Source: Quadrisphaera sp. (lineage in GTDB: Bacteria; Actinomycetota; Actinomycetes; Actinomycetales; Quadrisphaeraceae). Taken from it: a stretch of 25,674 nucleotides of DNA. The notes below the pieces were generated by a model, which was given only the letters and a program-made list of their open reading frames with translations, searched no databases and had not been told where the DNA came from. The stretch covers positions 1-25,674 of the forward strand of contig JARIBR010000209.1 in assembly GCA_029258695.1 (NCBI GenBank), written 5' to 3'. Position numbers and translations under genes: made by a program. Shown here in pieces: positions 6,934 to 14,404 of this stretch. Position 1 is the stretch's first letter; each line of letters opens with the position of its first letter.

Positions 6934-8085
6934 TCACAGGAGCCCGGCGCCGCGCAGCTGACGCAGCAGCACCAAGCCGTCCGGGCCGCGGAGCTCCGGC
7001 GTCGAGGCCGTGCCGGCGCGCGCGGTCACCGGCAGCGGGATCCCCCGGCTGAGCACCTGCTCGGTCGGGGTCAGCTGGCGGATGGCGATGGCGTGGGCGA
7101 GCATCGGCCGCTCGAGCGCGAACTCGCCGTAGATGACCGGGTCGTGCTGGCCGTCGTCGCCGACCAGCAGCCAGGCCACGTGCGGCAGCTCGCGGGCGAG
7201 GCGGGCCAGCGCGGCGCGCTTGTGGTCCTGACCGCTGCGGAACCAGCCCGTGTTGGTCGGTCCCCAGTCCGTCAGCAGCATCGGACCGGACGGGAAGCCG
7301 TGCCGGGTGACGAAGCGCTGGAGCGCCGGTGCCACGTTCCACGCCCCGGTGGAGAGGTAGATCACCGGTGACCCGGGGTGCTGGTCCCGGACCCGCGAGA
7401 GCAGCGTCGCCATGCCCGGGACGGGGCGCCGCGCCTGGGGGTAGAGCACGAAGGTGTTCCAGAAGGCGATGAGCGGTCGGGGCAGCGCGGTGATCATCAC
7501 CGTGTCGTCGATGTCGCAGACGATGCCGCGCTCCACGGACCGGCCGACGACCACGACGGGGGCTCGCGCCTCCGGGGCGCCGCTCCCGACCACCGCGAGC
7601 CCCACGTGGTGCTCACCGGCCGGCAGGTCGGCGGGCACCACCGCGTCGAGGTACCCGCCGCGGTCGGCGACGAGCCGGTGCGTGATCCCGTCGACGCGGA
7701 CCTCGACCGGTTCGCCGGGCACGGGGACGGTGACGAACGAGCGCCACCCGCGCAGCGCCTTGACCGCGGCGGCGCCGATCGCCTCGCCCTCCTCGGGGGT
7801 GACGTCGGCCGGCTCGCCCGCGCGTCGCGGACGGGAGAGGACCACCCGTCCGAGCGCGCGGACCCACCCAGGGTCCTGGTCGCTCCCCTGCTCCTCGGCC
7901 TGGTGCGTGCCCGCCCCGCCAGCGGCGTAGCCGTAACCGGTGAAGCCCGTGACGGTCGGCACCCAGCCGCGACGGCGCAGCAAGCTCCCTACTCGCGAGG
8001 TGAGCCAGTCCTCGAGGCGGGCGGCGCGGTGAGGGGCATCCACGTCGCGGAGTCTGCCAGCAGCCCGTGCCGTGCCGTGCTGCAT
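6934..8085 (-). CDS. App1-family phosphatase (DUF2183; phosphatidate phosphatase APP1 catalytic domain)
   Basis: HAD-superfamily phosphatase whose eukaryotic relative App1 is a phosphatidate phosphatase; the bacterial substrate is unknown. The 383-aa product has an N-terminal beta-rich domain (to about 180) and a C-terminal catalytic domain. The nucleophile motif is D191-I-D193-D-T195, with D191 the expected nucleophile. LSTGAWN (244-250) is motif II, K289 in GQDHKRAAL fits motif III, and GDDGQHDP (309-316) is motif IV. No signal peptide is seen. The start is uncertain: ATG at 8085, or GTG at 8043, which gives VDAPHRAARLEDWLTSRVG and looks more like family N-termini. It follows the HNH gene by 10 bp. 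Confidence 0.9.
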   Translation of the reverse strand: MQHGTARAAGRLRDVDAPHRAARLEDWLTSRVGSLLRRRGWVPTVTGFTGYGYAAGGAGTHQAEEQGSDQDPGWVRALGRVVLSRPRRAGEPADVTPEEGEAIGAAAVKALRGWRSFVTVPVPGEPVEVRVDGITHRLVADRGGYLDAVVPADLPAGEHHVGLAVVGSGAPEARAPVVVVGRSVERGIVCDIDDTVMITALPRPLIAFWNTFVLYPQARRPVPGMATLLSRVRDQHPGSPVIYLSTGAWNVAPALQRFVTRHGFPSGPMLLTDWGPTNTGWFRSGQDHKRAALARLARELPHVAWLLVGDDGQHDPVIYGEFALERPMLAHAIAIRQLTPTEQVLSRGIPLPVTARAGTASTPELRGPDGLVLLRQLRGAGLL

Positions 8086-8095
8086 CGGACGCCCG

Positions 8096-8527
8096 TCACC
8101 CCAGGCCGGCTCGCAGCAGCCGGGACAGCCGCCGACGCTGGGACGCCAGGTAGGGCCGAGCGCGCCGCTGCCCGCCTCGACGCTCGACGGCGGTCTCCAG
8201 GGCGTCGAGGTGGTCGGCCAGGGCCGCCCCGTCCGCAGGCCAGCCCCGGCGCAGGCACTCCTCGAACCACGCGGTCGGCGAGGCGTGCCCCCGCTGGGCG
8301 TTGCAGCGCCGGCAGGCGGCGACCTCGTTCTCCGGCCAGGAGGGGCCGCCCTTCACGCGGGGCACCACGTGGTCGGTCGTCGGCGTCACGAGACCGGTGA
8401 AGGTGGCGCCGCACCACAGGCAGCGCCCGGACTGGTCGGCCATCGCGGCCCGCAGGCGCGCGGCACGGTTGCTGGTCCCCCGCTCGCCCTGGTCCTCGTC
8501 CCCTGCCGGGCCTCGGGGGTGGCTCAC
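8096..8527 (-). CDS. HNH endonuclease
   Basis: Small nuclease-type protein of 143 aa with a beta-beta-alpha metal fold. The structural zinc site is C36xxC39 and C72xxC75 (CLWCG, CRRCN). The HNH core is D52-H53 (TTDHVVPRVKGG), N67 (WPENEVAACRRCNAQRGH) and a closing His at 81. The C-terminal ~50 residues are Arg-rich and may bind DNA. The target is unknown; no methylase or intron element is adjacent, so it is not obviously restriction or homing related. Start: GTG at 8527, overlapping the phosphoesterase stop by 4 bp (GTGA). Confidence 0.9.
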   Translation of the reverse strand: MSHPRGPAGDEDQGERGTSNRAARLRAAMADQSGRCLWCGATFTGLVTPTTDHVVPRVKGGPSWPENEVAACRRCNAQRGHASPTAWFEECLRRGWPADGAALADHLDALETAVERRGGQRRARPYLASQRRRLSRLLRAGLG

Positions 8528-9051
8528 CGGCGCCTCTGCGTCGCCGTGGTGCGCTCCATGCGGTGCAGCGTCGTGGAGACGACACGGCGGTCGGTGATGA
8601 TCAGCTTCAGATAGGTCGGTTCGGGTTGTCGTCGTGGTTCGGTCGGTGATCCTGGGTTGAGGAGATGCATGCTTCTGTTATCAACGTTGATGGTGGAGTC
8701 CCACGGCACGTGGCTGTGGCCGAAGACGACGAGGTCGGCGCCGGGGAACCGGGCGGCGCAGCGGCGCTCGCGCCCGGCAGCGGCGCCGGCGTCGTGGACG
8801 ACGACCACACGGAGCCCGCCGATGACCACGTCAGCCACCTCGGGGAGGACGGCGCGGAGGTCGGCGCCGTCGTTGTTGCCGACGACCCCGACGAGCGTCC
8901 TCGAGGCCGTCCCCAGCTGCTGCCACGTCTCGACGTCGCACCAGTCCCCCGCGTGGACGACCACGTCGGCCTGCGTCGCGGCACGCAGCAGCGCGGGAGG
9001 CAGGGGCGCGGAGCGTGGTCCGTGCGTGTCGGAGGTCAGCAGCACCCTCAT
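8524..9051 (-). CDS. Metallophosphoesterase, YfcE/MJ0936 family
   Basis: Calcineurin-like phosphodiesterase of 175 aa, predicted to hydrolyse phosphodiester bonds with two metals. Ligand motifs in order: SDTHG (D8, H10), HAGDWCD (D36), GNND (58-61), VVVHDAG (H86), and GHSH (111-114), followed by LLNPGSPTEPRRQPEPTYL, typical of the family. The ATG at 9051 starts the MRVLLTSDTHG core; two GTG codons just upstream are alternatives. The part coding residues ~118-151 (bases 8600-8700) is only about 53% G+C and uses codons rare elsewhere here (AGA, GGA, TCA, CGA, CAA), although the protein motifs are intact. First gene of the operon with the HNH and APP1 genes; divergent from serA. Confidence 0.92.
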   Translation of the reverse strand: MRVLLTSDTHGPRSAPLPPALLRAATQADVVVHAGDWCDVETWQQLGTASRTLVGVVGNNDGADLRAVLPEVADVVIGGLRVVVVHDAGAAAGRERRCAARFPGADLVVFGHSHVPWDSTINVDNRSMHLLNPGSPTEPRRQPEPTYLKLIITDRRVVSTTLHRMERTTATQRRR

Positions 9052-9173
9052 GGTCACCACGATGCCGCCCCGGAGACGTCCGCGCCCCCCGGCCCGCCGA
9101 CCGGTGCCACGACCGGGCGGCGGGCGACGGGGCTCCACCGGACCCACCGCGACGGCTGGCACCATGGCCTGCC

Positions 9174-10391
9174 GTGCCGACCACCCGCCCTCGGGCCCTG
9201 CTCCTGGAGAACATCCACCCTGACGCCGAGGGCATCCTCGCCGACGCGGGGTACGAGGTGAGCACCTCCAGCGGCGCGCTGGCCGGTGAGGAGCTCGCTC
9301 GGGCTCTGGAGGGTGTCGAGCTCCTGGGGATCCGCAGCCAGTCCCAGCTCACCGCGGAGGTCGTCGACGCGGCCCGCGAGACCCTGCAGGCGGTGGGCGC
9401 TTTCTGCATCGGCACCAACCAGGTGGACCTCGCCGCGTGCGCGCGGGCCGGGATCCCGGTGTTCAACGCGCCGTTCTCCAACACCCGGTCCGTCGTCGAG
9501 CTGGCGATCGCGGAGATCATCTCGCTGACCCGTCAGCTGACCCCGCGCAGCCACGCGCTGCACGAGGGCACGTGGGTGAAGTCGGCGGCCGGCGCCCACG
9601 AGGTGCGCGGTCGGCGCCTGGGGATCGTCGGCTACGGCAACATCGGCAGCCAGCTCTCGGTCCTCGCGGAGGCGCTGGGGATGTCGGTGGCGTTCTACGA
9701 CACGGCCGAGAAGCTCGCGCTCGGCAACGCCCAGCGCATGGGGAGCCTGGAGCAGGTGCTCGCCTGGGCGGACGTGGTGACCCTGCACGTGGACGGCCGG
9801 CTCGGCAACTCGGGGTTGTTCGGCGCGGAGCAGCTCGCGGCGATGAAGCCGGGCTCGCACTTCCTCAACCTCTCGCGCGGCTTCCTCGTCGACCACGACG
9901 CGCTCCACGACGCTCTCGTCAGCGGGCACCTGGCCGGCGCCGGCATCGACGTCTTCCCCGACGAGCCGGCGAGGAGCGGGGCCCCGTTCACCTCGCGGCT
10001 GCGCTCCCTGCCCAACGTCATCCTCACCCCGCACATCGGCGGGTCGACGGAGGAGGCGCAGGTGGACATCGGGCGGTTCACCGCCTCGAAGCTCCGCAGC
10101 TTCGTCCTGCGGGGCTCCACGTCCTTGAGCGTCAACCTGCCGCCCGTCTCGCCGGGGCCGACCGGTGGCGGGCGCTTGTCCCTGGTGCACCACAACGTGC
10201 CCGGCGTGCTCGCTGCCGTGGGGGCGGTGCTCGCCGAGCACCGGATCAACGTCACGGGGCAGTACCTCGCGACGCGGGGGGAGCTGGGCTACGTGCTCAG
10301 CGACACCGACAGCGTGCTCGGCGAGGACGTGCTGGCCGAGCTGCGCGCCATGGAGCACACGGTGCGCCTGCGGGTGCTGCCTGGCGACTGA
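9174..10391 (+). CDS. serA: D-3-phosphoglycerate dehydrogenase (SerA, short ACT-containing form)
   Basis: Oxidises 3-phosphoglycerate to 3-phosphohydroxypyruvate, the first step of serine synthesis. The 405-aa product has the length and order of the E. coli type. Substrate domain: RSQSQLT (54-60). Rossmann domain: GYGNIG (153-158). Catalytic residues: R235 in NLSRGFLVD, E264 in FPDEPA, H287 in TPHIGGST. A C-terminal ACT domain (about 335-405) starts at LVHHNVPGVLAAVGAVLAEH and probably senses serine. I chose the GTG at 9174: it is the nearest in-frame start before the conserved LLLENIHPDAEGILADAGYE. The frame continues upstream, but that part runs into the divergent promoter region. No good Shine-Dalgarno sequence is seen. 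Confidence 0.93.
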   Translation: MPTTRPRALLLENIHPDAEGILADAGYEVSTSSGALAGEELARALEGVELLGIRSQSQLTAEVVDAARETLQAVGAFCIGTNQVDLAACARAGIPVFNAPFSNTRSVVELAIAEIISLTRQLTPRSHALHEGTWVKSAAGAHEVRGRRLGIVGYGNIGSQLSVLAEALGMSVAFYDTAEKLALGNAQRMGSLEQVLAWADVVTLHVDGRLGNSGLFGAEQLAAMKPGSHFLNLSRGFLVDHDALHDALVSGHLAGAGIDVFPDEPARSGAPFTSRLRSLPNVILTPHIGGSTEEAQVDIGRFTASKLRSFVLRGSTSLSVNLPPVSPGPTGGGRLSLVHHNVPGVLAAVGAVLAEHRINVTGQYLATRGELGYVLSDTDSVLGEDVLAELRAMEHTVRLRVLPGD

Positions 10392-10399
10392 GCCCTCGT

Positions 10400-10417
10400 G
10401 CCCCTCGACGCAGGGGC
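10400..10417 (+). terminator. Putative serA terminator hairpin
   Basis: GCCCCT-CGACGC-AGGGGC is a perfect 6-bp stem, starting 9 nt after the serA stop. A second overlapping stem (GGCCG...CGGCC, 10415-10430) may compete. It also lies beyond the end of the convergent 38-aa ORF (10443), so it could serve both. No T-run. Confidence 0.45.
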
Positions 10418-10442
10418 CGGGAGGTCGGCCGTCACGGTCGCC

Positions 10443-10559
10443 TCAGCGGCGGGTGCGGCGGGGGTTGGCCACGGTGGACGGGCGCGTAGGGACCGCGGCG
10501 GCGGCTCCCTCGTCGGGTCGGGTCGTGCTGGCCTCGGCGGTGGGGATGGCGTCGGTCAT
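10443..10559 (-). CDS. Possible small protein (38 aa), unknown
   Basis: A 38-codon frame on the minus strand: MTDAIPTAEASTTRPDEGAA, then AAVPTRPSTVANPRRTRR. I recognise no family. What supports it is a strong Shine-Dalgarno sequence (AGGAGAGG) 7 nt before the ATG at 10559, better than most starts in the window. The product would be disordered, Ala/Thr/Pro-rich, with a basic tail (NPRRTRR). It lies between serA and the EsxA-like gene, divergent from the latter. It may be a real small protein or a chance frame in a G+C-rich spacer. The rest of the spacer (10560-10783) holds no other convincing frame. Confidence 0.45.
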   Translation of the reverse strand: MTDAIPTAEASTTRPDEGAAAAVPTRPSTVANPRRTRR

Positions 10560-10748
10560 GGGTCGGCCTCTCCTGGGGGTCACGCGGGGCTCGTCGCGCC
10601 GCTCGGGGTGGACGAGCACGAGCATGGCTGCTCGCAGGCCTCCGCGCGACGCGTTCGGGGGAGATCGGCGGAGCCCATCACCCGCAGCAGCCTCTCCTCG
10701 CGTTGCGTCACCTGTGGATGGTTCTGCCCGGGTCGGCCGTCGCCGGCC

Positions 10749-10754
10749 TAGCGT
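10749..10754 (+). promoter_or_regulatory. Candidate -10 element for the EsxA-like/WxG operon
   Basis: TAGCGT fits TANNNT and lies 29 nt before the GTG at 10784. The implied leader of about 23 nt contains the GAGGGGG ribosome-binding site. No clear -35 element is seen. Confidence 0.3.
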
Positions 10755-10783
10755 CGGCGTCTTTCGAGCCTCGAGGGGGAACC

Positions 10784-11107
10784 GTGAAGATCGACGTGGC
10801 CACCGACGTGGTGAGCGCGCTCGCCGCCACGCTGCGCCAGGGAGCGGAGGACCTCGGCGCCGTGCAGCGGGGCACCTTCGACCTGTGGGCGCCCGACCTG
10901 AGGTCCGGCAGCGCCGCCCTGGACCGCGCGGTCTTCGGCCTGCGGTGGAGCTGGACGCCGCAGATCGTGAACCTGCGCAGCGACGTGTACCGCCTGGCCA
11001 GCGCGCTGACGGCGGTCACCACCGCCTACGACAGCGTCGAGACCGGCGCCGCGTCGGCGATGAGCGTCCCGACCGCTGGACCACCGTCGTCGCAGGGGCC
11101 GTCGTGA
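10784..11107 (+). CDS. EsxA/WXG100-like protein with C-terminal YxxxE motif
   Basis: A 107-aa, mostly helical protein with the size and layout of WXG100 proteins, the small helical-hairpin substrates of type VII secretion. A helix (about 5-30) is followed by a turn containing Trp residues, W-S-W at 55-57 in place of strict WxG, and a second helix ending in YDSVE. Y82xxxE86 fits the YxxxD/E export signal. There is no classical signal peptide. The GTG at 10784 has GAGGGGG 4-5 nt upstream. It overlaps the next gene by 4 bp (GTGA). The weak motif means that a WXG100-like fold is inferred, not shown. No EccC ATPase or other secretion gene lies in the window. Confidence 0.7.
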   Translation: MKIDVATDVVSALAATLRQGAEDLGAVQRGTFDLWAPDLRSGSAALDRAVFGLRWSWTPQIVNLRSDVYRLASALTAVTTAYDSVETGAASAMSVPTAGPPSSQGPS

Positions 11108-12297
11108 GCGGTGAGCTGCTGGACCTCGAGGCGCTCACCCGGCTGGACCCCGGCCCCGTGGCCGAGGTGGCGGAGCGCCTTCGCGGCGCGAGCGAGGTGC
11201 TGCGCACGGTGGTCGGCCTGCTGCCCGAGACGACCGACGGGTGGGACGGTGCGGCCAGCGCCGCCGCCTTCGTCGCCCTGGGGATGCGCCGGTCGGTCGT
11301 CGTGGCCGCGGAGTCCTCCTTCGGGCGGTGCGCCGCCGCCCTGGCTGAGCACGCCCGGGTGCTCGAGGACGTCTCGCGTCGGGCTTGGCAGGTGGTCCTC
11401 GCGCTCGCCGACGTCGAGCGCTGGGCCGGCGATCCGACGACCGCCGGGCTCGTGGCCCTCGAGCGCGATCGGTGGGTCGCCGCGGGCGTGGCCCTGGCCG
11501 GTGAGCTGGAGGCCTCGGCGGCGCGAGCCGAGGCCGTGGTGGGCGGCGCCGCCGCGGACGCCCCCGACGGGCCCGGCCTCACGGAGCAGGCGAGCGACAT
11601 GGCCACGAGCCTCGCGCTCGGGGTGGTCCTGGGGCTGGAGTCGGTGGCCGTGGGGCTGTGGACGCTGGCCAGGACGACGTCGGTGTACGCGCAGGCGGAC
11701 CCGGGGGGCAGCGCGAGGACCCACGAGCAGCTGGCGCAGGTGCCGGGGGACCTCGCGGAGCACCCCGTGGAGACCGCCGAGGTGCTGCTGGACGTGGACA
11801 TGCTGCGGAACGACCCGATCACCTGGGGCGGGCAGCTGGTGCCGGGTCTGCTGGGTGCGGTGATCAGCGGCGGGGCGACCAGCGTCGGCGGGGTCGCGGG
11901 GGCGGGTGCGCGGGCCGTCGGCGCCGGCGCGCGGGCGGAGCGGGCGGTCGCCGAGGTCACGGACCAGGGGGTGGCGGTGGCCGGCAAGGCGGGCCCGGTG
12001 GACGCTGCGGCCCGGGAGCGGGCGGCTCGGGAGCGGGCGGCCGGCGAGCCGGCGCCGCGGGTCTACCGCACCCCGGCCAACCCCATGGCTCCGGAGATGC
12101 CGGCAGCCGAGGGTTCCCGGCGCCGCGACGAGACGAGGGCCGCGCGCGGGGGCTCTCCGACGACCACCCGCCCGGTGAGGATCCCGGGGACCGCGAGCGT
12201 CCCGGAGCCGGGGCCAGCGGCGACCGTGGTGCCGCCTCCCGCGGCCGGCGGTGAGACTGCGGCGAGCGGGGAGCATCGCCCCGGGCCCCCGCGGTGA
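11104..12297 (+). CDS. WxG-domain type VII-like carrier protein without recognisable toxin domain
   Basis: Protein of 397 aa. Residues 1-145 are helical and contain W47-D-G49 (DGWDGAASAAAF), like the WXG/LXG trafficking domains of type VII substrates. Residues ~165-270 are Gly/Ala-rich and hold RNDPITWGGQLVPGLL (235-250) followed by a GAVISGGATS run. From memory this segment resembles a conserved part of actinobacterial polymorphic toxins, lying before the variable C-terminal toxin. Here the last ~110 residues (PAPRVYRTPANPMAPEMP onward) are Pro/Arg-rich and low in complexity. No nuclease, ADP-ribosyltransferase or deaminase motif is visible, and no immunity gene follows. It may be a structural carrier or a toxin that lost its effector end. 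Coupled to the EsxA-like gene by a GTGA overlap. Confidence 0.7.
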   Translation: MSGELLDLEALTRLDPGPVAEVAERLRGASEVLRTVVGLLPETTDGWDGAASAAAFVALGMRRSVVVAAESSFGRCAAALAEHARVLEDVSRRAWQVVLALADVERWAGDPTTAGLVALERDRWVAAGVALAGELEASAARAEAVVGGAAADAPDGPGLTEQASDMATSLALGVVLGLESVAVGLWTLARTTSVYAQADPGGSARTHEQLAQVPGDLAEHPVETAEVLLDVDMLRNDPITWGGQLVPGLLGAVISGGATSVGGVAGAGARAVGAGARAERAVAEVTDQGVAVAGKAGPVDAAARERAARERAAGEPAPRVYRTPANPMAPEMPAAEGSRRRDETRAARGGSPTTTRPVRIPGTASVPEPGPAATVVPPPAAGGETAASGEHRPGPPR

Positions 12298-12302
12298 GGG
12301 CG

Positions 12303-12326
12303 CCGGCCAGCGCGGGGCCCGGCCGG
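12303..12326. terminator. Putative hairpin between convergent genes
   Basis: CCGGCC (12303-12308) pairs with GGCCGG (12321-12326) around a 12-nt loop, between the stops at 12297 and 12328. It could end both transcripts. The region is so G+C-rich that other folds compete. Confidence 0.35.
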
Positions 12327-12327
12327 G

Positions 12328-14310
12328 TCAGGCCATCCAGCGGCGGCGCCGGGGGCGGGCCGCGCTCGCCCAGGCCAGCTCGTAGGCGGCTTCCTCGCCC
12401 TCCCCCACCGCGCTGGCCTGGGCGTGCAGGCGTCCGTGCGTGAAGGAGCTGAGGCCGTCGGCGTCGGCGGTCAGCGCTTCGGAGGCGAGCAGGTGCCGGG
12501 CGCCGGCGGAGTCGGCGTAGCGCGCGAGGTGCGTGGCGGCGGCGCCGACGTCGCGGGCGTAGGGCCGTGAGTCGGCGCTGGCGACGTCGGCCAGCAGGGT
12601 GGCGAGCGCGGCGACGGACGCGGCGGCCTGGCGCACGCGTTCCAGCAGGAGGTCGTGGCTGTCCTGGTCGAGCGCGACGTCGACGGCCTCGACGTCGTCG
12701 ACCAGGCGGCGGTCGGCGGTGGTCGCGAGGCGCACCAGGCCGGTGCGCGCGGCGGGGGCTCGGGGGGTCGGGGCGTGCTCGGTGCTGTTCTCGTCCGTGC
12801 TGGCCTCGAGGGCGTCGAGGAGGTCGAGGTAGCGCTGACCGTCGAGAGCCGTGGTCAGGGCGTCGTCGGCGGCGCGCACCCGCTCGGCCGTGGCGGCGAG
12901 GAGGGTCTCGCGGGCTCGACCGCGCACGGTGTCGACGGGTGAGGCGCGCAGCAGGTCGGTGAGGAGCGTCTGCGTGCCGAGGGCTCGGCGTTCCGCGTCG
13001 ACGAGACCGCCGAGCCACACGAGCTCGTCGGCGCGCCGCGCGGGGGATCCCTGGGCCGGTGGGGGCAGGTCGGTGACGGTGGCGCCCTGGGGGGCGCCCT
13101 GGCGCAGGGCGCCGGCCACGGCGAGGGCGGCGCGGGCGCGCAGCACCGCGTCGGCGAAGGACTCCAGGGCGGTGGCGCCGCGGTCGGGACGAGCGGAGCG
13201 GTCGCCGTCGCGGGACGAGAGCCCGCGCCACGCCCGGTCGGCGGTGACCAGGGCGTCCACCCCCGCCTCCGTCGCGGCGCGCACGACGTCGGGGGCAGGG
13301 CTCGTCAGGGTCAGCGGCTTGGTGGTGGCGCGCGGCGCCGGGACGCTGCCGGGGTCTGCGGCGTCGAGCGCGCGGCGCAGGACGGCCGTCGAGCGGCTGC
13401 CGCGTGCGGCGACGTCGGCGGCGGCCAGCGGGGTGGCGCCGGCGTCGACGAGGGCGGCGACGACGGCGGTGACCAGGGCGGCGCTCTCGCGGCGGCGCCG
13501 GCGCGGTGTGCTGGTGGACGGCGCGACCCTCAGCTCGCGGGTGGTGGTGGTGACCCCTCGACCGGGCACGGTGGAGGTGATGACGCGCTCGACCACCTCG
13601 ACGACGCTCGCGGGGGTCTCGCCGGCGGGGTGCGGGGAGGCCGTGCTGGCGGGGGAGCTGGTCCTGTCGTCCCGGGGGTCCGCGGGCTCCTCGCCCGCGT
13701 CGCCCGGTCCGCTCGCGCCGTCGGGACCGTCCGTGGCGGGGGAGGTCGTCGCTGACGGGGCGTCGTCGAGCAGGTGGAGGCTGACCTCGGCGCGCGTGCG
13801 GAGGGCGGTGACGAGGTCGCGGCCGCGGACGGTGGCGCGCAGCCACCTCAGCACGTCGGCGGGCACCGCCCCGGCGGCCTCCCCGCCGACCTGCTCGGTC
13901 GCCGTGTCGGACGGCTCGTCCTCCCGGGCGCCGTCCGCGCGAGCGTCGTCGAGGGTGCCGTCGTCGTCGGCGACGCGACGCGTGGTGCTCACGGCGCCGT
14001 CACCGGGGGCGTCGAGGAGCCATCCGGACCGGGGACCCAGCTCCTCGCGCAGCGCGTCCGGCAGGCGGTCGACGTCACCGGTGAGGGTTCGGCGCGTCAG
14101 GGCGGTGGCCGAGCGCAGCAGCGCCAGGTCGGGGGTGTCGACGTGCTCCGCCGTGATGCCGACGCGCAGCACGTCGCCGGGCGTCAGGCGGCGGCCGGCG
14201 ACCTCGACGTCGAGGGGGGGCAGGACGAGCTCGTCGGGGGCGCGCAGGGTCACCGAGCCGTCGGCGGCGGTGATGTCGCTGGGGCGCAGGCGGGTCTTGG
14301 TGGGGGCCAC
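12328..14310 (-). CDS. Degenerate CYTH-CHAD domain protein
   Basis: A 660-aa protein with the layout of CYTH-CHAD proteins, which bind triphosphate or polyphosphate. CYTH-like landmarks: DTPDLALLRSATALTRRT (58-75), VLRWLRATVRGRDLVTALRTR (153-173), RELRVA (258-263), then LVTAVVAALVDAGATP. CHAD-like landmarks: ADELVWLGGLVDAERRALG (427-445), LDGQRYLDLLDALEA (489-503), and SSFTHGRLHAQ (621-631) near the usual end. Key residues look lost. The N-terminal ExExK reads GSVTLRAPDELVLPPL. The CHAD helix normally like H-x-MRVATRRLR reads ALESFADAVLRARAALAVAG. The later K/R-rich helix reads LLLERVRQAAASVAALATLL. Acidic, Ser/Thr-rich inserts lie at 113-145 and 184-235. Polyphosphate binding is therefore doubtful. 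GTG start at 14310. Confidence 0.7.
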   Translation of the reverse strand: MAPTKTRLRPSDITAADGSVTLRAPDELVLPPLDVEVAGRRLTPGDVLRVGITAEHVDTPDLALLRSATALTRRTLTGDVDRLPDALREELGPRSGWLLDAPGDGAVSTTRRVADDDGTLDDARADGAREDEPSDTATEQVGGEAAGAVPADVLRWLRATVRGRDLVTALRTRAEVSLHLLDDAPSATTSPATDGPDGASGPGDAGEEPADPRDDRTSSPASTASPHPAGETPASVVEVVERVITSTVPGRGVTTTTRELRVAPSTSTPRRRRRESAALVTAVVAALVDAGATPLAAADVAARGSRSTAVLRRALDAADPGSVPAPRATTKPLTLTSPAPDVVRAATEAGVDALVTADRAWRGLSSRDGDRSARPDRGATALESFADAVLRARAALAVAGALRQGAPQGATVTDLPPPAQGSPARRADELVWLGGLVDAERRALGTQTLLTDLLRASPVDTVRGRARETLLAATAERVRAADDALTTALDGQRYLDLLDALEASTDENSTEHAPTPRAPAARTGLVRLATTADRRLVDDVEAVDVALDQDSHDLLLERVRQAAASVAALATLLADVASADSRPYARDVGAAATHLARYADSAGARHLLASEALTADADGLSSFTHGRLHAQASAVGEGEEAAYELAWASAARPRRRRWMA

Positions 14311-14404
14311 CCTGCGATCATGCCGCCGCTCGGCGCCGGCGTCGACTGCGCTGTGTCACGGCTCACCCCTCCCCGTCCGGCGCCGCGGTGCGCCCGGTGG
14401 AACC

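Noticed and set aside
8600..8700. Low-G+C patch as a mobile element scar or attachment site
   Set aside because: No terminal repeats, duplication, integrase or tRNA nearby, and the reading frame and family residues run through it.
9054..10358. 434-codon open frame on the minus strand
   Set aside because: Antisense to serA, no recognisable domain, composition typical of a shadow frame.
11026..12276. Long open frame on the minus strand opposite the WxG carrier gene
   Set aside because: No motif or ribosome-binding site; the plus-strand pair has coupled starts and family-like segments.
12851..14404. Upstream extension of the hydrolase-ABC fusion frame to over 1500 codons
   Set aside because: The extension is antisense to the CYTH-CHAD gene and Arg/Ser-rich; the signal-peptide-like sequence begins at the ATG at 14405.
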